DNA of 37,035 nt from Halosimplex carlsbadense 2-9-1 (GCF_000337455.1 NZ_AOIU01000013.1:352214-389248), one strand, 5' to 3'; numbered from the stretch's first letter, positions 26,971-33,872 are shown. A program made the numbers and translations. Notes: a model not told the origin generated them from the letters alone.

Positions 26971-26982
26971 CCGACGCGTCGG
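26971..26982. promoter_or_regulatory. Perfect 12-bp palindrome abutting a TATA box
   Basis: CCGACGCGTCGG reads the same on both strands and lies between the TATA box (26983-26990) and the GTG start of the propeller lipoprotein. In this position a bound protein would block initiation. CG-rich palindromes are common by chance in such DNA. Confidence 0.35.
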
Positions 26983-26990
26983 TAAATACT
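26983..26990 (-). promoter_or_regulatory. TATA box of the propeller lipoprotein gene
   Basis: AGTATTTA on the minus strand, centred 27 bases upstream of the GTG at 26959; it gives a leaderless transcript and decides for this unusual start codon. Confidence 0.6.
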
Positions 26991-27009
26991 TTCAGGAGCC
27001 GCGGCGCCG

Positions 27010-28467
27010 TCAGTCGTCCGATCGACTCGACTCGCCGGCTGACGGGCGCAGGCGGTCGTAGCCGGCGCGGAGGCGGCCCCCGATCCAGCGCCGGTGATAC
27101 ACCGCCTCGCCGCCGGCCCAGCCGAGCGTGACGACCGCGGCGCCGAGCAGGGCGACGAACGCCCAGGGGTCCATCCAGACGGGCCGGACCCAGGGGGCGA
27201 TGTGCGCCCACCGTTCGGCGAACCAGTCGACCTGCGCCGAGACGAGCGTGCCGTCGAACGTGGTGTGGAGCCACGAGGCGAAGGTCGCCCGCTCGGTCGC
27301 ACCGGGGGTGAGCGCGGCGCTGCCGTTCAGGCCGTAGGCGCCGCTTGCGTTCTGGTCGGTGATCGCGGGGCCGCCGGGTTCGTCGCCCAGGTAGACGCGT
27401 TCGGCCTCGTAGGTGCCCCACGGGGCGTAGTACTCCCAGACGACCTCGCCCTCGGGCGTGACCTCCATGACGCGGTGGTTGAGCGAGTCGGTGACGAGCG
27501 TGTTACCGTTCGGAAGCCGGTCGGCGTCGCGGGGCCAGTTGAGGTTGCCGTCGGCGCCGAGGTTCCAGGTGCGGTTCCAGGTGGCGTTGCGCCCCTCGCC
27601 GCCCGCGTGCTCGTACTCGACGACGCGGTCGTTCTCGCTGTCGGCGACGAGGATCGTCGGGGTGCCGTCCTCGCTCTCGAGGTAGTTAGGGTTGTGCTGC
27701 TCGTAGATGACGCTGTGGTCGCCCGGCGTGCCCAGCGACAGGTCGACCTCCTTGGTCGAGCGGTTGATGACGACGACCTCGTCCATGTTGCGCGGCGAGG
27801 CCATGTACCGGCCGTCGTCGAGTTTGTCGATGTCGTTGACGTGGGTCCAGTCGCCGGTGTAGCCGCCGTTGCCGCCGCTGGTGTCACCGCGGTCGTAGAT
27901 GCGCTCGAAGCGGTACTCCCAGACCGTCTCGTCGGTCGTCCGGTTGTAGACGAAGATGCGGTCGTCGTTGGTCTCGGTCGTCTCGTTGTAGTTGCGCATG
28001 TTGGCGACGAGCAACTCGTCGCCGTTGATCAGGTCCACGTCGTGGGTGTCGTCGGCGTCGAGGCGTTCGGTCCAGACGCGGCTGTTACTGGCGGGGTCGT
28101 ACTTGAAGACGGTCGTCCCGCCGCGGGTGACGCCGGTGACCAGCAGGGTGCCGTCGTCGAGCGGGTCCACGTCGTAGAACCACGTCACGTCGTCCTGGGG
28201 CTCGTAGTTCCACTCCAGATCGCCCTCGGGCCCGACGCCGACGAGTCGCGCGGGCTTCTTGGAGCTGTTCTGGCCGCGGCCCTTGAACCCCTGAACGGCG
28301 ATGACCGTGGTGCCGTTCGCGGGCTCGTCGATGGCGCCCTGCTGGAGTTCGACCGGTTCGTGCGTGAGCGCGGAGACCCCCGACGGGATCAGCAGTATCG
28401 CGACGAGGGCGACTACGCAGAGGCGGGCGACCAGCGGGCGAGTGAGTTCGAGTGAGTCCAGATCCAT
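27010..28467 (-). CDS. Arylsulfotransferase (ASST)-family membrane protein
   Basis: 485 residues. An N-terminal membrane segment (about 13-35, LVARLCVVALVAILLIPSGVSAL) and a C-terminal one (about 434-457, PWAFVALLGAAVVTLGW) anchor a beta-propeller that lies outside the cell, so both termini are probably cytosolic. Propeller repeats carry the ASST pattern: DVDLINGDELLVANMRNY, DWTHVNDIDKLDDGRYMASPRNMDEVVVINR, EQHNPNYLE, then PRDADRLPNGNTLVTDSLNHRVMEVTPEG. The His in these strands lies where ASST enzymes keep their catalytic histidine, but the exact match is not certain. Bacterial members move sulfate between phenols; the haloarchaeal substrate is unknown. The start is set by the signal-anchor; a GGTTATTACC box about 55 bases upstream fits a short leader. 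Confidence 0.8.
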   Translation of the reverse strand: MDLDSLELTRPLVARLCVVALVAILLIPSGVSALTHEPVELQQGAIDEPANGTTVIAVQGFKGRGQNSSKKPARLVGVGPEGDLEWNYEPQDDVTWFYDVDPLDDGTLLVTGVTRGGTTVFKYDPASNSRVWTERLDADDTHDVDLINGDELLVANMRNYNETTETNDDRIFVYNRTTDETVWEYRFERIYDRGDTSGGNGGYTGDWTHVNDIDKLDDGRYMASPRNMDEVVVINRSTKEVDLSLGTPGDHSVIYEQHNPNYLESEDGTPTILVADSENDRVVEYEHAGGEGRNATWNRTWNLGADGNLNWPRDADRLPNGNTLVTDSLNHRVMEVTPEGEVVWEYYAPWGTYEAERVYLGDEPGGPAITDQNASGAYGLNGSAALTPGATERATFASWLHTTFDGTLVSAQVDWFAERWAHIAPWVRPVWMDPWAFVALLGAAVVTLGWAGGEAVYHRRWIGGRLRAGYDRLRPSAGESSRSDD

Positions 28468-28795
28468 GCGACGACCCCCGGAGATGCCGTCCGGTTGTCG
28501 GGTCTCACCCGCCTCTCGGTAATAACCGTACCGCTCTGGTGCGGTCGCACGCGATCGGGTCCCGATAGCCCCGACTGCGAGTCGCACGAGCGGGTTCCGA
28601 CGGTGAATCGTGTTCTTCGATCCGACACTATCGTTCTGTAAATAAATGATGCGTTCTGTATGTCTGGATCAGAGATCCCGCCAGGCTCGCCGCGTGGATT
28701 CGATTCTGACGCCGTCACGCCGGGATTCGGCGGGGTGTGCGTGCTACTACCAAATCACCAACCATTAAGGTCCAGTACTCGAAGGGATATACCGT
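28468..28795. other. 328-base divergent intergenic region
   Basis: No convincing gene. It holds the promoter box of the ASST-family gene (GGTTATTACC, about 28520-28529, minus strand), an AT-rich patch TGTAAATAAATGATG near 28638-28652, and the box CATTAAGG (28763-28770) that serves the zinc micro-protein to the right. Confidence 0.5.
28763..28770 (+). promoter_or_regulatory. TATA-like box for the zinc micro-protein at 28796
   Basis: CATTAAGG is centred about 29 bases before ATG 28796. Confidence 0.5.
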
Positions 28796-28954
28796 ATGCC
28801 GGAATGCCAGAACTGCGGTTCCTTCGTTACCGCAGACTACGCACGGGTGTTCACGCCCAACGGTGTCGAGTCGCCGCGCGTCTGTCCTCAGTGCGAGGAC
28901 AAGATCCGCGACGGGGCCGACGTCCGCGAGGCGCGCTCGACCCGCCGCGGCTAG
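28796..28954 (+). CDS. DUF7563-type zinc micro-protein
   Basis: 52 residues with two CxxC pairs: C4/C7 in MPECQNCGSFV and C30/C33 in RVCPQCEDKI, the spacing of a small zinc ribbon. The middle TADYARVFTPNGVESPRV and the basic end DVREARSTRRG match the haloarchaeal family labelled DUF7563. Such proteins have no defined role; binding to nucleic acid or another protein is plausible. The gene is too short for standard ORF limits. A TATA box lies about 29 bases upstream, so the mRNA is nearly leaderless. A second, shorter relative lies at 33291. Confidence 0.9.
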   Translation: MPECQNCGSFVTADYARVFTPNGVESPRVCPQCEDKIRDGADVREARSTRRG

Positions 28955-28993
28955 GGTCCTGCATCGTCGTGAACTATCGGGGGGAGGCGGCCT

Positions 28994-29015
28994 GGCGGGT
29001 TCGGGGGGACCCGCC
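28994..29015. terminator. Hairpin between convergent genes
   Basis: GGCGGGT / ACCCGCC, 7-bp stem with the G-rich loop TCGGGGGG, between the ends of the zinc micro-protein gene and the phosphohexomutase gene. No T-run follows; a role in ending either transcript is only suggested by position. Confidence 0.3.
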
Positions 29016-29091
29016 CGGGACGCTGCCAGGACGCTTCTCCTGTCTCTGATTCCCTGTCGAGCGACTGCCCAGAACGCCTGGCGCGGGCCGG

Positions 29092-30402
29092 TCAGGCCTC
29101 GACGGCGTCGACCAGCAGGTTTCGCGCCTCGGCGAAGACCGCCTCGGCGCGGTCGGCGTCGCGGGCCTCGGCGGTGATCCGAACGATCGGCTGGGTGCCG
29201 CTGGCCCGGAGGAGGAACCACGCGTCGCCCAGGTCGACGCGGACGCCGTCCAACGTGGTCACCTCGTCGTACTCCGCGAGGACGCGCTCGCTGACCCGTT
29301 CCATCACCGCGTCCTTCTCGTCGGTCTCGACGGCGTCCCGGCGGATCGGGTAGGTCTCGACCGCGGCGAGCCGGTCGGCCAGCGGCCGCTCGGCCGCGAG
29401 GGCGGCGACCTTGCAGGCCGCGAGCGGGCCGTCGGGACAGAGCGTCTCCGCGGGCCAGATCCAGGCGCCGCTGGGTTCACCGCCGAAAGCCACGCCCGGC
29501 TCGCTGGCCCGTTCGGCGACGTACACGTCGCCCACCCGCGTGCGCTCGACGGACACGTCGATCTCGGCGAGGTGGTCGTCGACCGCGAGGCTGGTGTCGA
29601 CGGGGGCGGCGACGCGCTCGCCGGGGCTCGCCGCTTCGCGAGCCAGCAGCGCGAGGGTCACGTCGCCCGAGAGGTAGGTGCCGTCCGCGGCGACGCAGCG
29701 CATCCGGTCGGCGTCGCCGTCGTGGGCGATCCCCAGATCGGCGTCGCTTTCGGCGACGAGCGTCGCGAGGGACTCGCAGTTCTCGGCGGTCGGCTCGCTG
29801 GGTCGGCCCGGAAAGGAACCGTCGGGCTGGGCGTTGAGCGTCTCGACTTCGCAACCGAGTCGCTGGAGCGCGTCGACGGCGACGCCACCCGCACCGTTAC
29901 CGAGGTCGACGACGACCGAGAGCGGGCCGTCGATCCTCACGGCGTCGACGAGGGCGTCGACGTGGCGCTCGGCGGCGTCACGCCGGACGCGGTCGCCGAG
30001 GTCGTCCCACGGGCGGAGGTCAGTGACGTCCTCACGGACGCGCTCGGTGATCGTGTCCTGGAGGGGGCCGTCGAACGCCTGCCCCGAGGGCTGCCAGAGT
30101 TTAATACCGTTGTCGGGCGCGGGGTTGTGCGAGGCGGTGACGGAGACGCCGGCGTCGGCGTCCTCCGCGGCGACGCTCCGGGCGACCGTCGGCGTCGCGG
30201 CCAGACCGAGGTCGACCACGTCGGTCCCCGACTCCCTGAGCCCGGCGGTGAAGGCGTCGACGAGCAGGCGGCCGCTCTCGCGAGCGTCGCGGCCGACGAC
30301 GACGCGGTCGGCATCGACCCCCACCGCACGCGCCACCGAGAGCGCGAGCTCGGCAGTCACGTCTTCGCCGACGGGTCCCCGGATGCCGCTGGTTCCGAAC
30401 AT
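29092..30402 (-). CDS. glmM: Phosphohexomutase, probable phosphoglucosamine mutase GlmM
   Basis: 436-residue alpha-D-phosphohexomutase. The chain opens FGTSGIRGPVGE. The phosphoserine loop TASHNP has S91, the metal loop is DGDADR at 228-233, the sugar loop is GGEPSGAW (307-314) and the phosphate loop is RASGTQPIVR (399-408). The sugar loop and the short length agree with archaeal GlmM (glucosamine-6-phosphate to glucosamine-1-phosphate, for UDP-GlcNAc). A phosphomannomutase or phosphoglucomutase role is not excluded. The phosphate loop has Ala for Pro and Gln for Glu compared with the common RPSGTEP, an oddity of this copy. A GATCTTTTTGG box lies about 27 bases upstream of ATG 30402. A second, more canonical paralogue is at 33873. 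Confidence 0.88.
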   Translation of the reverse strand: MFGTSGIRGPVGEDVTAELALSVARAVGVDADRVVVGRDARESGRLLVDAFTAGLRESGTDVVDLGLAATPTVARSVAAEDADAGVSVTASHNPAPDNGIKLWQPSGQAFDGPLQDTITERVREDVTDLRPWDDLGDRVRRDAAERHVDALVDAVRIDGPLSVVVDLGNGAGGVAVDALQRLGCEVETLNAQPDGSFPGRPSEPTAENCESLATLVAESDADLGIAHDGDADRMRCVAADGTYLSGDVTLALLAREAASPGERVAAPVDTSLAVDDHLAEIDVSVERTRVGDVYVAERASEPGVAFGGEPSGAWIWPAETLCPDGPLAACKVAALAAERPLADRLAAVETYPIRRDAVETDEKDAVMERVSERVLAEYDEVTTLDGVRVDLGDAWFLLRASGTQPIVRITAEARDADRAEAVFAEARNLLVDAVEA

Positions 30403-30557
30403 ACTCCACCGTCGTGCGGTCGGACCAAAAAGATCGGCCGTCGACGCGAGCGGATCACCGTCGCTGCGGTGTGGTCGACGGGAGAAGGGTGGATGCCTGA
30501 CAGTATCCAGTGACTCGCCGCGCGGGCGGGTGGCTGTGCGTCTTCGACGTGTCCCGG

Positions 30558-30686
30558 TCAGTCGGCGCCGTGGCGCGGCGCGTGACCGCAGTCGCCGCAC
30601 TCCCAGGACTGGTGTTCGAACGTGATCCGACCGTCGCAATCGGGACACCGATACGCCCCGACGGCTGTGTGCTGCTGCGTCGCCAT
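30558..30686 (-). CDS. 42-residue CxxC zinc micro-protein
   Basis: MATQQHTAVGAYRCPDCDG opens the protein, and two CxxC pairs are C14/C17 and C30/C33 (ECGDCGHAP), a 12-residue loop apart: a minimal zinc ribbon. The C-terminus is His-rich (CGHAPRHGAD). Small proteins of this kind (two CPxCG-like motifs) are a known class in haloarchaea. Function unknown. ATG 30686 is supported by a TATA box, GTTTATACC on the minus strand, centred about 27 bases upstream. An inverted repeat lies between the box and the start. Confidence 0.85.
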   Translation of the reverse strand: MATQQHTAVGAYRCPDCDGRITFEHQSWECGDCGHAPRHGAD

Positions 30687-30687
30687 T

Positions 30688-30712
30688 ACCGGAGTACAGA
30701 CGATTCTCCGGT
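30688..30712. promoter_or_regulatory. Inverted repeat overlapping the promoter of the zinc micro-protein
   Basis: ACCGGAG (30688-30694) and CTCCGGT (30706-30712) are perfect 7-base arms with an 11-base spacer, about one and a half helical turns between centres. They start next to the ATG and end in the TATA box (30709-30716), the layout of an operator for a repressor. Confidence 0.5.
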
Positions 30713-30716
30713 ATAA
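30709..30716 (-). promoter_or_regulatory. TATA box of the zinc micro-protein gene
   Basis: TTTATACC on the minus strand, about 27 bases before the ATG at 30686. Confidence 0.6.
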
Positions 30717-30788
30717 ACGTTCCTATTATTCTGAATTGAGAATATAAGGTCTCGGTTCCGGTGTTTTGTGGCCCTCTGTCACGTCTTT

Positions 30789-30801
30789 GTGAACTGTTCA
30801 C
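30789..30801. promoter_or_regulatory. Perfect 13-base palindrome in an AT-rich divergent region
   Basis: GTGAAC-T-GTTCAC between two divergent zinc micro-protein genes. The surrounding gap 30687-30930 is unusually AT-rich for this genome. A candidate regulator site; no binding protein is known to me. Confidence 0.35.
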
Positions 30802-30898
30802 GCAGGCCTGGGACTCGAATCCGAGATAATCGTTTCTGGTCGAGAAAATATAAGGGAAATATATTAGCACACACCTGACCTAGAGTGTTTGCCGACAA

Positions 30899-30908
30899 TC
30901 TTTATATC
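30899..30908 (+). promoter_or_regulatory. TATA box for the gene at 30931
   Basis: TCTTTATATC, centred about 27 bases before ATG 30931; it decides for this start over the in-frame ATG at 30889, which would lie upstream of it. Confidence 0.65.
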
Positions 30909-30930
30909 GATCGTGGCGGTCGGTCGAGAT

Positions 30931-31107
30931 ATGGCAGCGACAGATTCCTGGAACGATCCCGAGCGGTGCCCGTTCTGCGGCGAGGCGCTCGCGTCGCCGG
31001 GTGCGGGGTTCGTCGACCACACGGCGGAGAACCCGGACTGCGCGACGAAGTTCGAGACCTGGCGCGACCGGGTCGACGGCGACGTGCGCGGCGGCTGGGG
31101 CGGGTGA
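30931..31107 (+). CDS. 58-residue haloarchaeal micro-protein with CxxC
   Basis: MAATDSWNDPERCPFCGEAL with C13 and C16, then FVDHTAENPDCATKFETWRDRVDGDVRGGWGG with C37. H30 and C37 could complete a zinc site with the CxxC pair, giving a small C2HC finger (C13, C16, H30, C37), which is an inference. The W/G-rich ending is conserved-looking. Function unknown. A strong TATA box upstream gives a leaderless mRNA. It is followed by rpiA after about 100 bases. Confidence 0.85.
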   Translation: MAATDSWNDPERCPFCGEALASPGAGFVDHTAENPDCATKFETWRDRVDGDVRGGWGG

Positions 31108-31210
31108 GCGCGGCCGGCGGGTCGGTCGCGGTGCGTCGCCGGGCGCCGGCCGGCCGGTGGTCGACCCGCGGTCGGTAGCGTTTTTGCGTGCCACGGGCGA
31201 TGGGTCGGGT

Positions 31211-31891
31211 ATGAACCAGAGCGAGCGCGAGGCGGCCAAGCGCCGCGCGGGCGAGCGCGCGGTCGAAGCGGTCGAAGACGGGACGGTCGTCGGTCTCGGG
31301 AGCGGTAGCACGGCGGCCCACGCCATCAGAGCGCTCGGCCGCGAGGTCGACGCGGGCCTCGACGTCGAGGGCGTTCCCACGTCCTTTCAGGCCCGAGAGA
31401 TCGCCGTCGACGCCGGGATCCCGTTGACGACGCTCGACGAGGCCGACGTGACCCTGGCGATCGACGGCGCCGACCAGATCGCCGGCCGGGACCTCCTCAA
31501 GGGCGGCGGTGGCGCCCACGCCCGCGAGAAGATCGTCGACGCGGCCGCCGACCGGTTGCTCGTCGTCGCCGATCCCACCAAAGAGGTCGACGTGCTCGAC
31601 GACCCGGTGCCGGTCGAAGTGCTGCCGGACGCGCGGACGCCCGTCGCCGACGCGGTCCGGCGACTCGGCGGCCGACCGGAACTCAGACGAGCGGACCGCA
31701 AGAGCGGCCCCGTCGTCTCGGACAACGGCAACCTGATCCTCGACTGCGAGTTCGGTGCGATGCCCGCCCCGACCGGACTGGCGGCGGACCTGTCGGCCCT
31801 GCCGGGCGTCGTAGAGCACGGGCTGTTCGTCGACTTCGCCGACGAAGTGTGTCTCGGGACGGAGTCTGACGTGACGGTCTTCGAGCCGTGA
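31211..31891 (+). CDS. rpiA: Ribose-5-phosphate isomerase A
   Basis: 226 residues, interconverting ribose 5-phosphate and ribulose 5-phosphate. The phosphate loop GLGSGSTA (28-35), the catalytic region AIDGADQI with D85 and D88, then LLKGGGGAHAREKIV with K97 and E106, are all intact. In haloarchaea, which lack the oxidative pentose-phosphate path, it feeds ribose into PRPP. Length is usual. ATG 31211 has a CGTTTTTGC-like box about 27 bases upstream. It is convergent with the DUF1931 gene. Confidence 0.95.
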   Translation: MNQSEREAAKRRAGERAVEAVEDGTVVGLGSGSTAAHAIRALGREVDAGLDVEGVPTSFQAREIAVDAGIPLTTLDEADVTLAIDGADQIAGRDLLKGGGGAHAREKIVDAAADRLLVVADPTKEVDVLDDPVPVEVLPDARTPVADAVRRLGGRPELRRADRKSGPVVSDNGNLILDCEFGAMPAPTGLAADLSALPGVVEHGLFVDFADEVCLGTESDVTVFEP

Positions 31892-31906
31892 CGTCGCTCC
31901 CCCCCG

Positions 31907-31912
31907 AAAAAA
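31907..31912 (-). terminator. Oligo-T terminator candidate for the DUF1931 gene
   Basis: Six T on the minus strand, about 20 bases beyond the DUF1931 stop at 31931, between convergent genes. Short T-runs end transcription in archaea. Confidence 0.45.
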
Positions 31913-31930
31913 TTCGTTGTTCCGTCGACC

Positions 31931-32098
31931 TTACAGGTCGCGCGGCTGAACCGTCTTCCGGTCGTTGGCCTCGGCGCGTCGCTGCGCTTCGTCGAGGAGC
32001 TCCTCTACTTCCTCGTCGAGGGCGTCGTAAAAGTCGCGGGAGACGTTCATGTCTTCGAGCGCTTCCTTGACCGAGTTCTTGACAATGAGGTCTGCCAT
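31931..32098 (-). CDS. DUF1931 histone-fold mini-protein
   Basis: 55 residues: MADLIVKNSVKEALEDMNVSRDFYDALDEEVEELLDEAQRRAEANDRKTVQPRDL reads in pieces as a first helix (about 7-16), a long central helix (about 20-43) and the histone loop RKTVQPRDL. There is no third helix. It is a minimal histone-fold protein of the DUF1931 family. It is acidic, so binding DNA like a classical histone is doubtful; a role as a dimeric partner is possible. The start is supported by the TATA-like box GTTTATAAG about 31 bases upstream. It is a single gene between rpiA and larB. Confidence 0.85.
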   Translation of the reverse strand: MADLIVKNSVKEALEDMNVSRDFYDALDEEVEELLDEAQRRAEANDRKTVQPRDL

Positions 32099-32124
32099 AC
32101 AAGTCACGTGAACAGATGGATGGC

Positions 32125-32133
32125 TTATAAACC
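32125..32133 (-). promoter_or_regulatory. TATA box of the DUF1931 gene
   Basis: GTTTATAAG on the minus strand, centred about 31 bases before the ATG at 32098. Confidence 0.6.
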
Positions 32134-32216
32134 TTATCAATTATGCGCAGTCTCGCCGGCTTTGTCGGGGGTCTGAGCGCCGCTCCGGCCCGGTCGGGGC
32201 CTGCGAGCGACGGGAG

Positions 32217-32222
32217 TTTAAG
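32217..32222 (+). promoter_or_regulatory. TATA-like box far upstream of larB
   Basis: TTTAAG followed by TATCTTTT. If used, transcription would start near 32245 and leave a leader of about 150 bases before ATG 32396, unusual in a window where most starts look leaderless. No gene is seen in the leader. Confidence 0.4.
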
Positions 32223-32395
32223 TATCTTTTGGGAGCGGTGCCGTCTGACCGCGTGGAAATCGGCCCGTTCGGAGGTGTGGGGCCGCTCGCGCGCGCTTCG
32301 GCGTGGTTGAGAGGTCGGTGTCAGCGGTACCAGCGGAGCGGGCGGCCACGGCCGAAAAGAGGGACGGTCAAGTGGGTCGAACGTTCAGGGGGTGT

Positions 32396-33166
32396 ATGCG
32401 CGAACTACTCGAAGCGGTCGCGGCGGGGGACGTTTCGCCCGCCGAGGCCGAGGCGGAACTCGCGGGGTACGCCACCGGCGATGCCGGGCGGTTCGACGCG
32501 GCCCGGACGACCCGGAGCGGCGTCCCCGAGGCGGTGCTGGCGGCGGGCAAGACGCCGTCGGAGGTGGCGGCGCTGGCCTCGACGTCCGTCGAGACGACCG
32601 GCCGAGCGGTCGTGACGCGGGCCGACGACGCCGTCGAGGACGCCGTCCGCGACGTGCTGGCCGCCGACCACCCGGACGCGACCGTCGACGCCGACGGCCG
32701 CTCCGGCGTCGTCGTCGCGACGACGCCCGGTTTCGAGCGACCGGACCTGGACGCAGCCGTCGGGGTCGTGACGGCGGGGACCTCCGACGCGGTCCCCGCG
32801 GGGGAGGCCGCCGCCATCGCCCGCGAGATGGGTGCGACGGTCGAACGGGTCGACGACGTGGGGGTCGCGTCCCTCGCGCGCGTGGTGGACTCGCTCGAAC
32901 TCCTGCGCCACCAGGACGTACTCGTCGTCGCCGCCGGCCGTGAGGGCGCGCTCCCGACGGTCCTGGCGGGGCTGGTCGACGTGCCGATCATCGGGCTCCC
33001 GGTCTCCACGGGGTACGGCCACGCCGGCGAGGGCGAGGCCGCGCTCTCGGGGATGATCCAGTCGTGTACGGCCCTCTCGGTCGTCAACGTCGACGCCGGC
33101 TTCACGGCGGGCGCGCAGGCCGGCCTGATCGCACGGCGGATCGACGCCGCGCGGGCCGGCCGGTGA
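32396..33166 (+). CDS. larB: Nickel pincer cofactor biosynthesis protein LarB
   Basis: 256 residues of the AIR-carboxylase (PurE) superfamily. LarB carboxylates and hydrolyses nicotinic acid adenine dinucleotide to start the nickel-pincer nucleotide of lactate racemase and related enzymes. The N-terminal third (about 1-100) is the LarB-specific helical region, with SGVPEAVLAAGKT. The PurE-like domain has VVVATTPGFERPD, AGTSDAVPAGEAAAIAREMG, VVAAGREGALPTVLAGLVDVPIIGLPVSTGYG and SCTALSVVNVDAGFTAGAQAG. No larC or larE is near. The start is chosen for the domain and its Glu-rich N-terminus (MRELLEAVAAGDVSPAEAE); longer in-frame starts are less likely. Confidence 0.92.
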   Translation: MRELLEAVAAGDVSPAEAEAELAGYATGDAGRFDAARTTRSGVPEAVLAAGKTPSEVAALASTSVETTGRAVVTRADDAVEDAVRDVLAADHPDATVDADGRSGVVVATTPGFERPDLDAAVGVVTAGTSDAVPAGEAAAIAREMGATVERVDDVGVASLARVVDSLELLRHQDVLVVAAGREGALPTVLAGLVDVPIIGLPVSTGYGHAGEGEAALSGMIQSCTALSVVNVDAGFTAGAQAGLIARRIDAARAGR

Positions 33167-33192
33167 GCCGAAGACGGCCGTTCTGGCGCTTC

Positions 33193-33212
33193 TCACCCGG
33201 TTACACGGGTGA
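33193..33212. repeat. Hairpin downstream of larB
   Basis: TCACCCG / CGGGTGA arms with the six-base loop GTTACA, 26 bases after the larB stop and about 25 bases before the TATA box of the next gene. It could end larB transcription or bind a regulator of the zinc protein. Confidence 0.4.
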
Positions 33213-33235
33213 CACCAAACAGCGTTGGTACACCC

Positions 33236-33244
33236 GTTATATCC
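33236..33244 (+). promoter_or_regulatory. TATA box for the zinc micro-protein at 33291
   Basis: GTTATATCC lies about 50 bases before the ATG, giving a leader of about 24 bases. A palindromic word GGTAC-TG-GTACC follows in the leader. Confidence 0.5.
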
Positions 33245-33290
33245 GGGGCGCGCCAAGGTACTGGTACCGGTTGACAGCCGGGACAAACGC

Positions 33291-33440
33291 ATGCCAACGT
33301 GTAATCACTGCGGTGCGCACGTCTCCGACCAGTTCGCTCGCGTCTTCGCCGACGAGACCGGAGCGGTTCACGCCTGTCCGAGCTGCTCGGCGAACGCGGG
33401 AATCGCCGAGGTCGCGAGAGAGCGCGCCCCCGAAGCGTAG
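33291..33440 (+). CDS. 49-residue zinc micro-protein, relative of the one at 28796
   Basis: MPTCNHCGAHVSDQFARVFADETGAVHACPSCSANAGIAEVARER in pieces shows C4/C7 and C29/C32, the same MPxCxxCGxxVxxxxARVF opening and CPxC close as the 52-residue protein at 28796. It is therefore a paralogue of that DUF7563-like type. The C-terminus differs: it is Ala/Glu rich rather than basic. Function unknown. The GIY-YIG gene begins 15 bases after its stop, so both are probably on one mRNA. A start within a longer in-frame reading frame is possible, but the motif begins here. Confidence 0.87.
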   Translation: MPTCNHCGAHVSDQFARVFADETGAVHACPSCSANAGIAEVARERAPEA

Positions 33441-33455
33441 TCCCCGCATAGCCCT

Positions 33456-33779
33456 ATGACCGACCCGCGGACCGCCGATCCCGACCATTTCGTCTACCTT
33501 CTGCGCTGTGCCGACGATACCTTCTACACCGGGTACACCACCGACGTAGCGCGCCGCGTCCGCGAACACGACGAGGGCGCGGGCGCCAAGTACACCCGCG
33601 GCCGGACGCCGGTCGAACTCCTTCACGTCGAGGGGTTCGATTCGAAGTCCGCCGCGATGTCCCGCGAGTACGAGATCAAGGACGGGTCGCGGGCCGCCAA
33701 AGAGCGCCTCGTCGCCGAGGGGGGCGTCCCCGAGTCGGTCGACCTGCCTGCCCCTCTACTGGCCGACGACGCCCGGTGA
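33456..33779 (+). CDS. GIY-YIG nuclease-fold protein (UPF0213/YhbQ type)
   Basis: 107 residues. The motif is visible as VYLLRCADDTFYTGYT (Y14, Y24), followed by DVARRVREH (R33) and the Glu of MSREYEIKD (E71), so the usual catalytic Tyr, Arg and Glu are all in place. GAKYTRGRTPVELLH is typical of the UPF0213 group, small stand-alone members whose role is linked to DNA repair or turnover but not settled. It lies 15 bases after the zinc micro-protein. Confidence 0.9.
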   Translation: MTDPRTADPDHFVYLLRCADDTFYTGYTTDVARRVREHDEGAGAKYTRGRTPVELLHVEGFDSKSAAMSREYEIKDGSRAAKERLVAEGGVPESVDLPAPLLADDAR

Positions 33780-33872
33780 GCCTCCGCCGAGAGGCCGCCC
33801 ACACCTGCCGCGACACGCGTGGTAGCACGCCACGCACACACCTTTTTCCGCCAGGGAGCGGTGCCTACGGGC

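Noticed and set aside
28646..28768. 40-codon open frame in the 328-base gap
   Set aside because: No promoter at proper distance, basic composition without motif, and it runs over the TATA box of the next gene.
32229..32390. Possible structured RNA or small gene in the larB leader
   Set aside because: I could not build a convincing long-range fold or a frame with a credible start; kept only as a leader.
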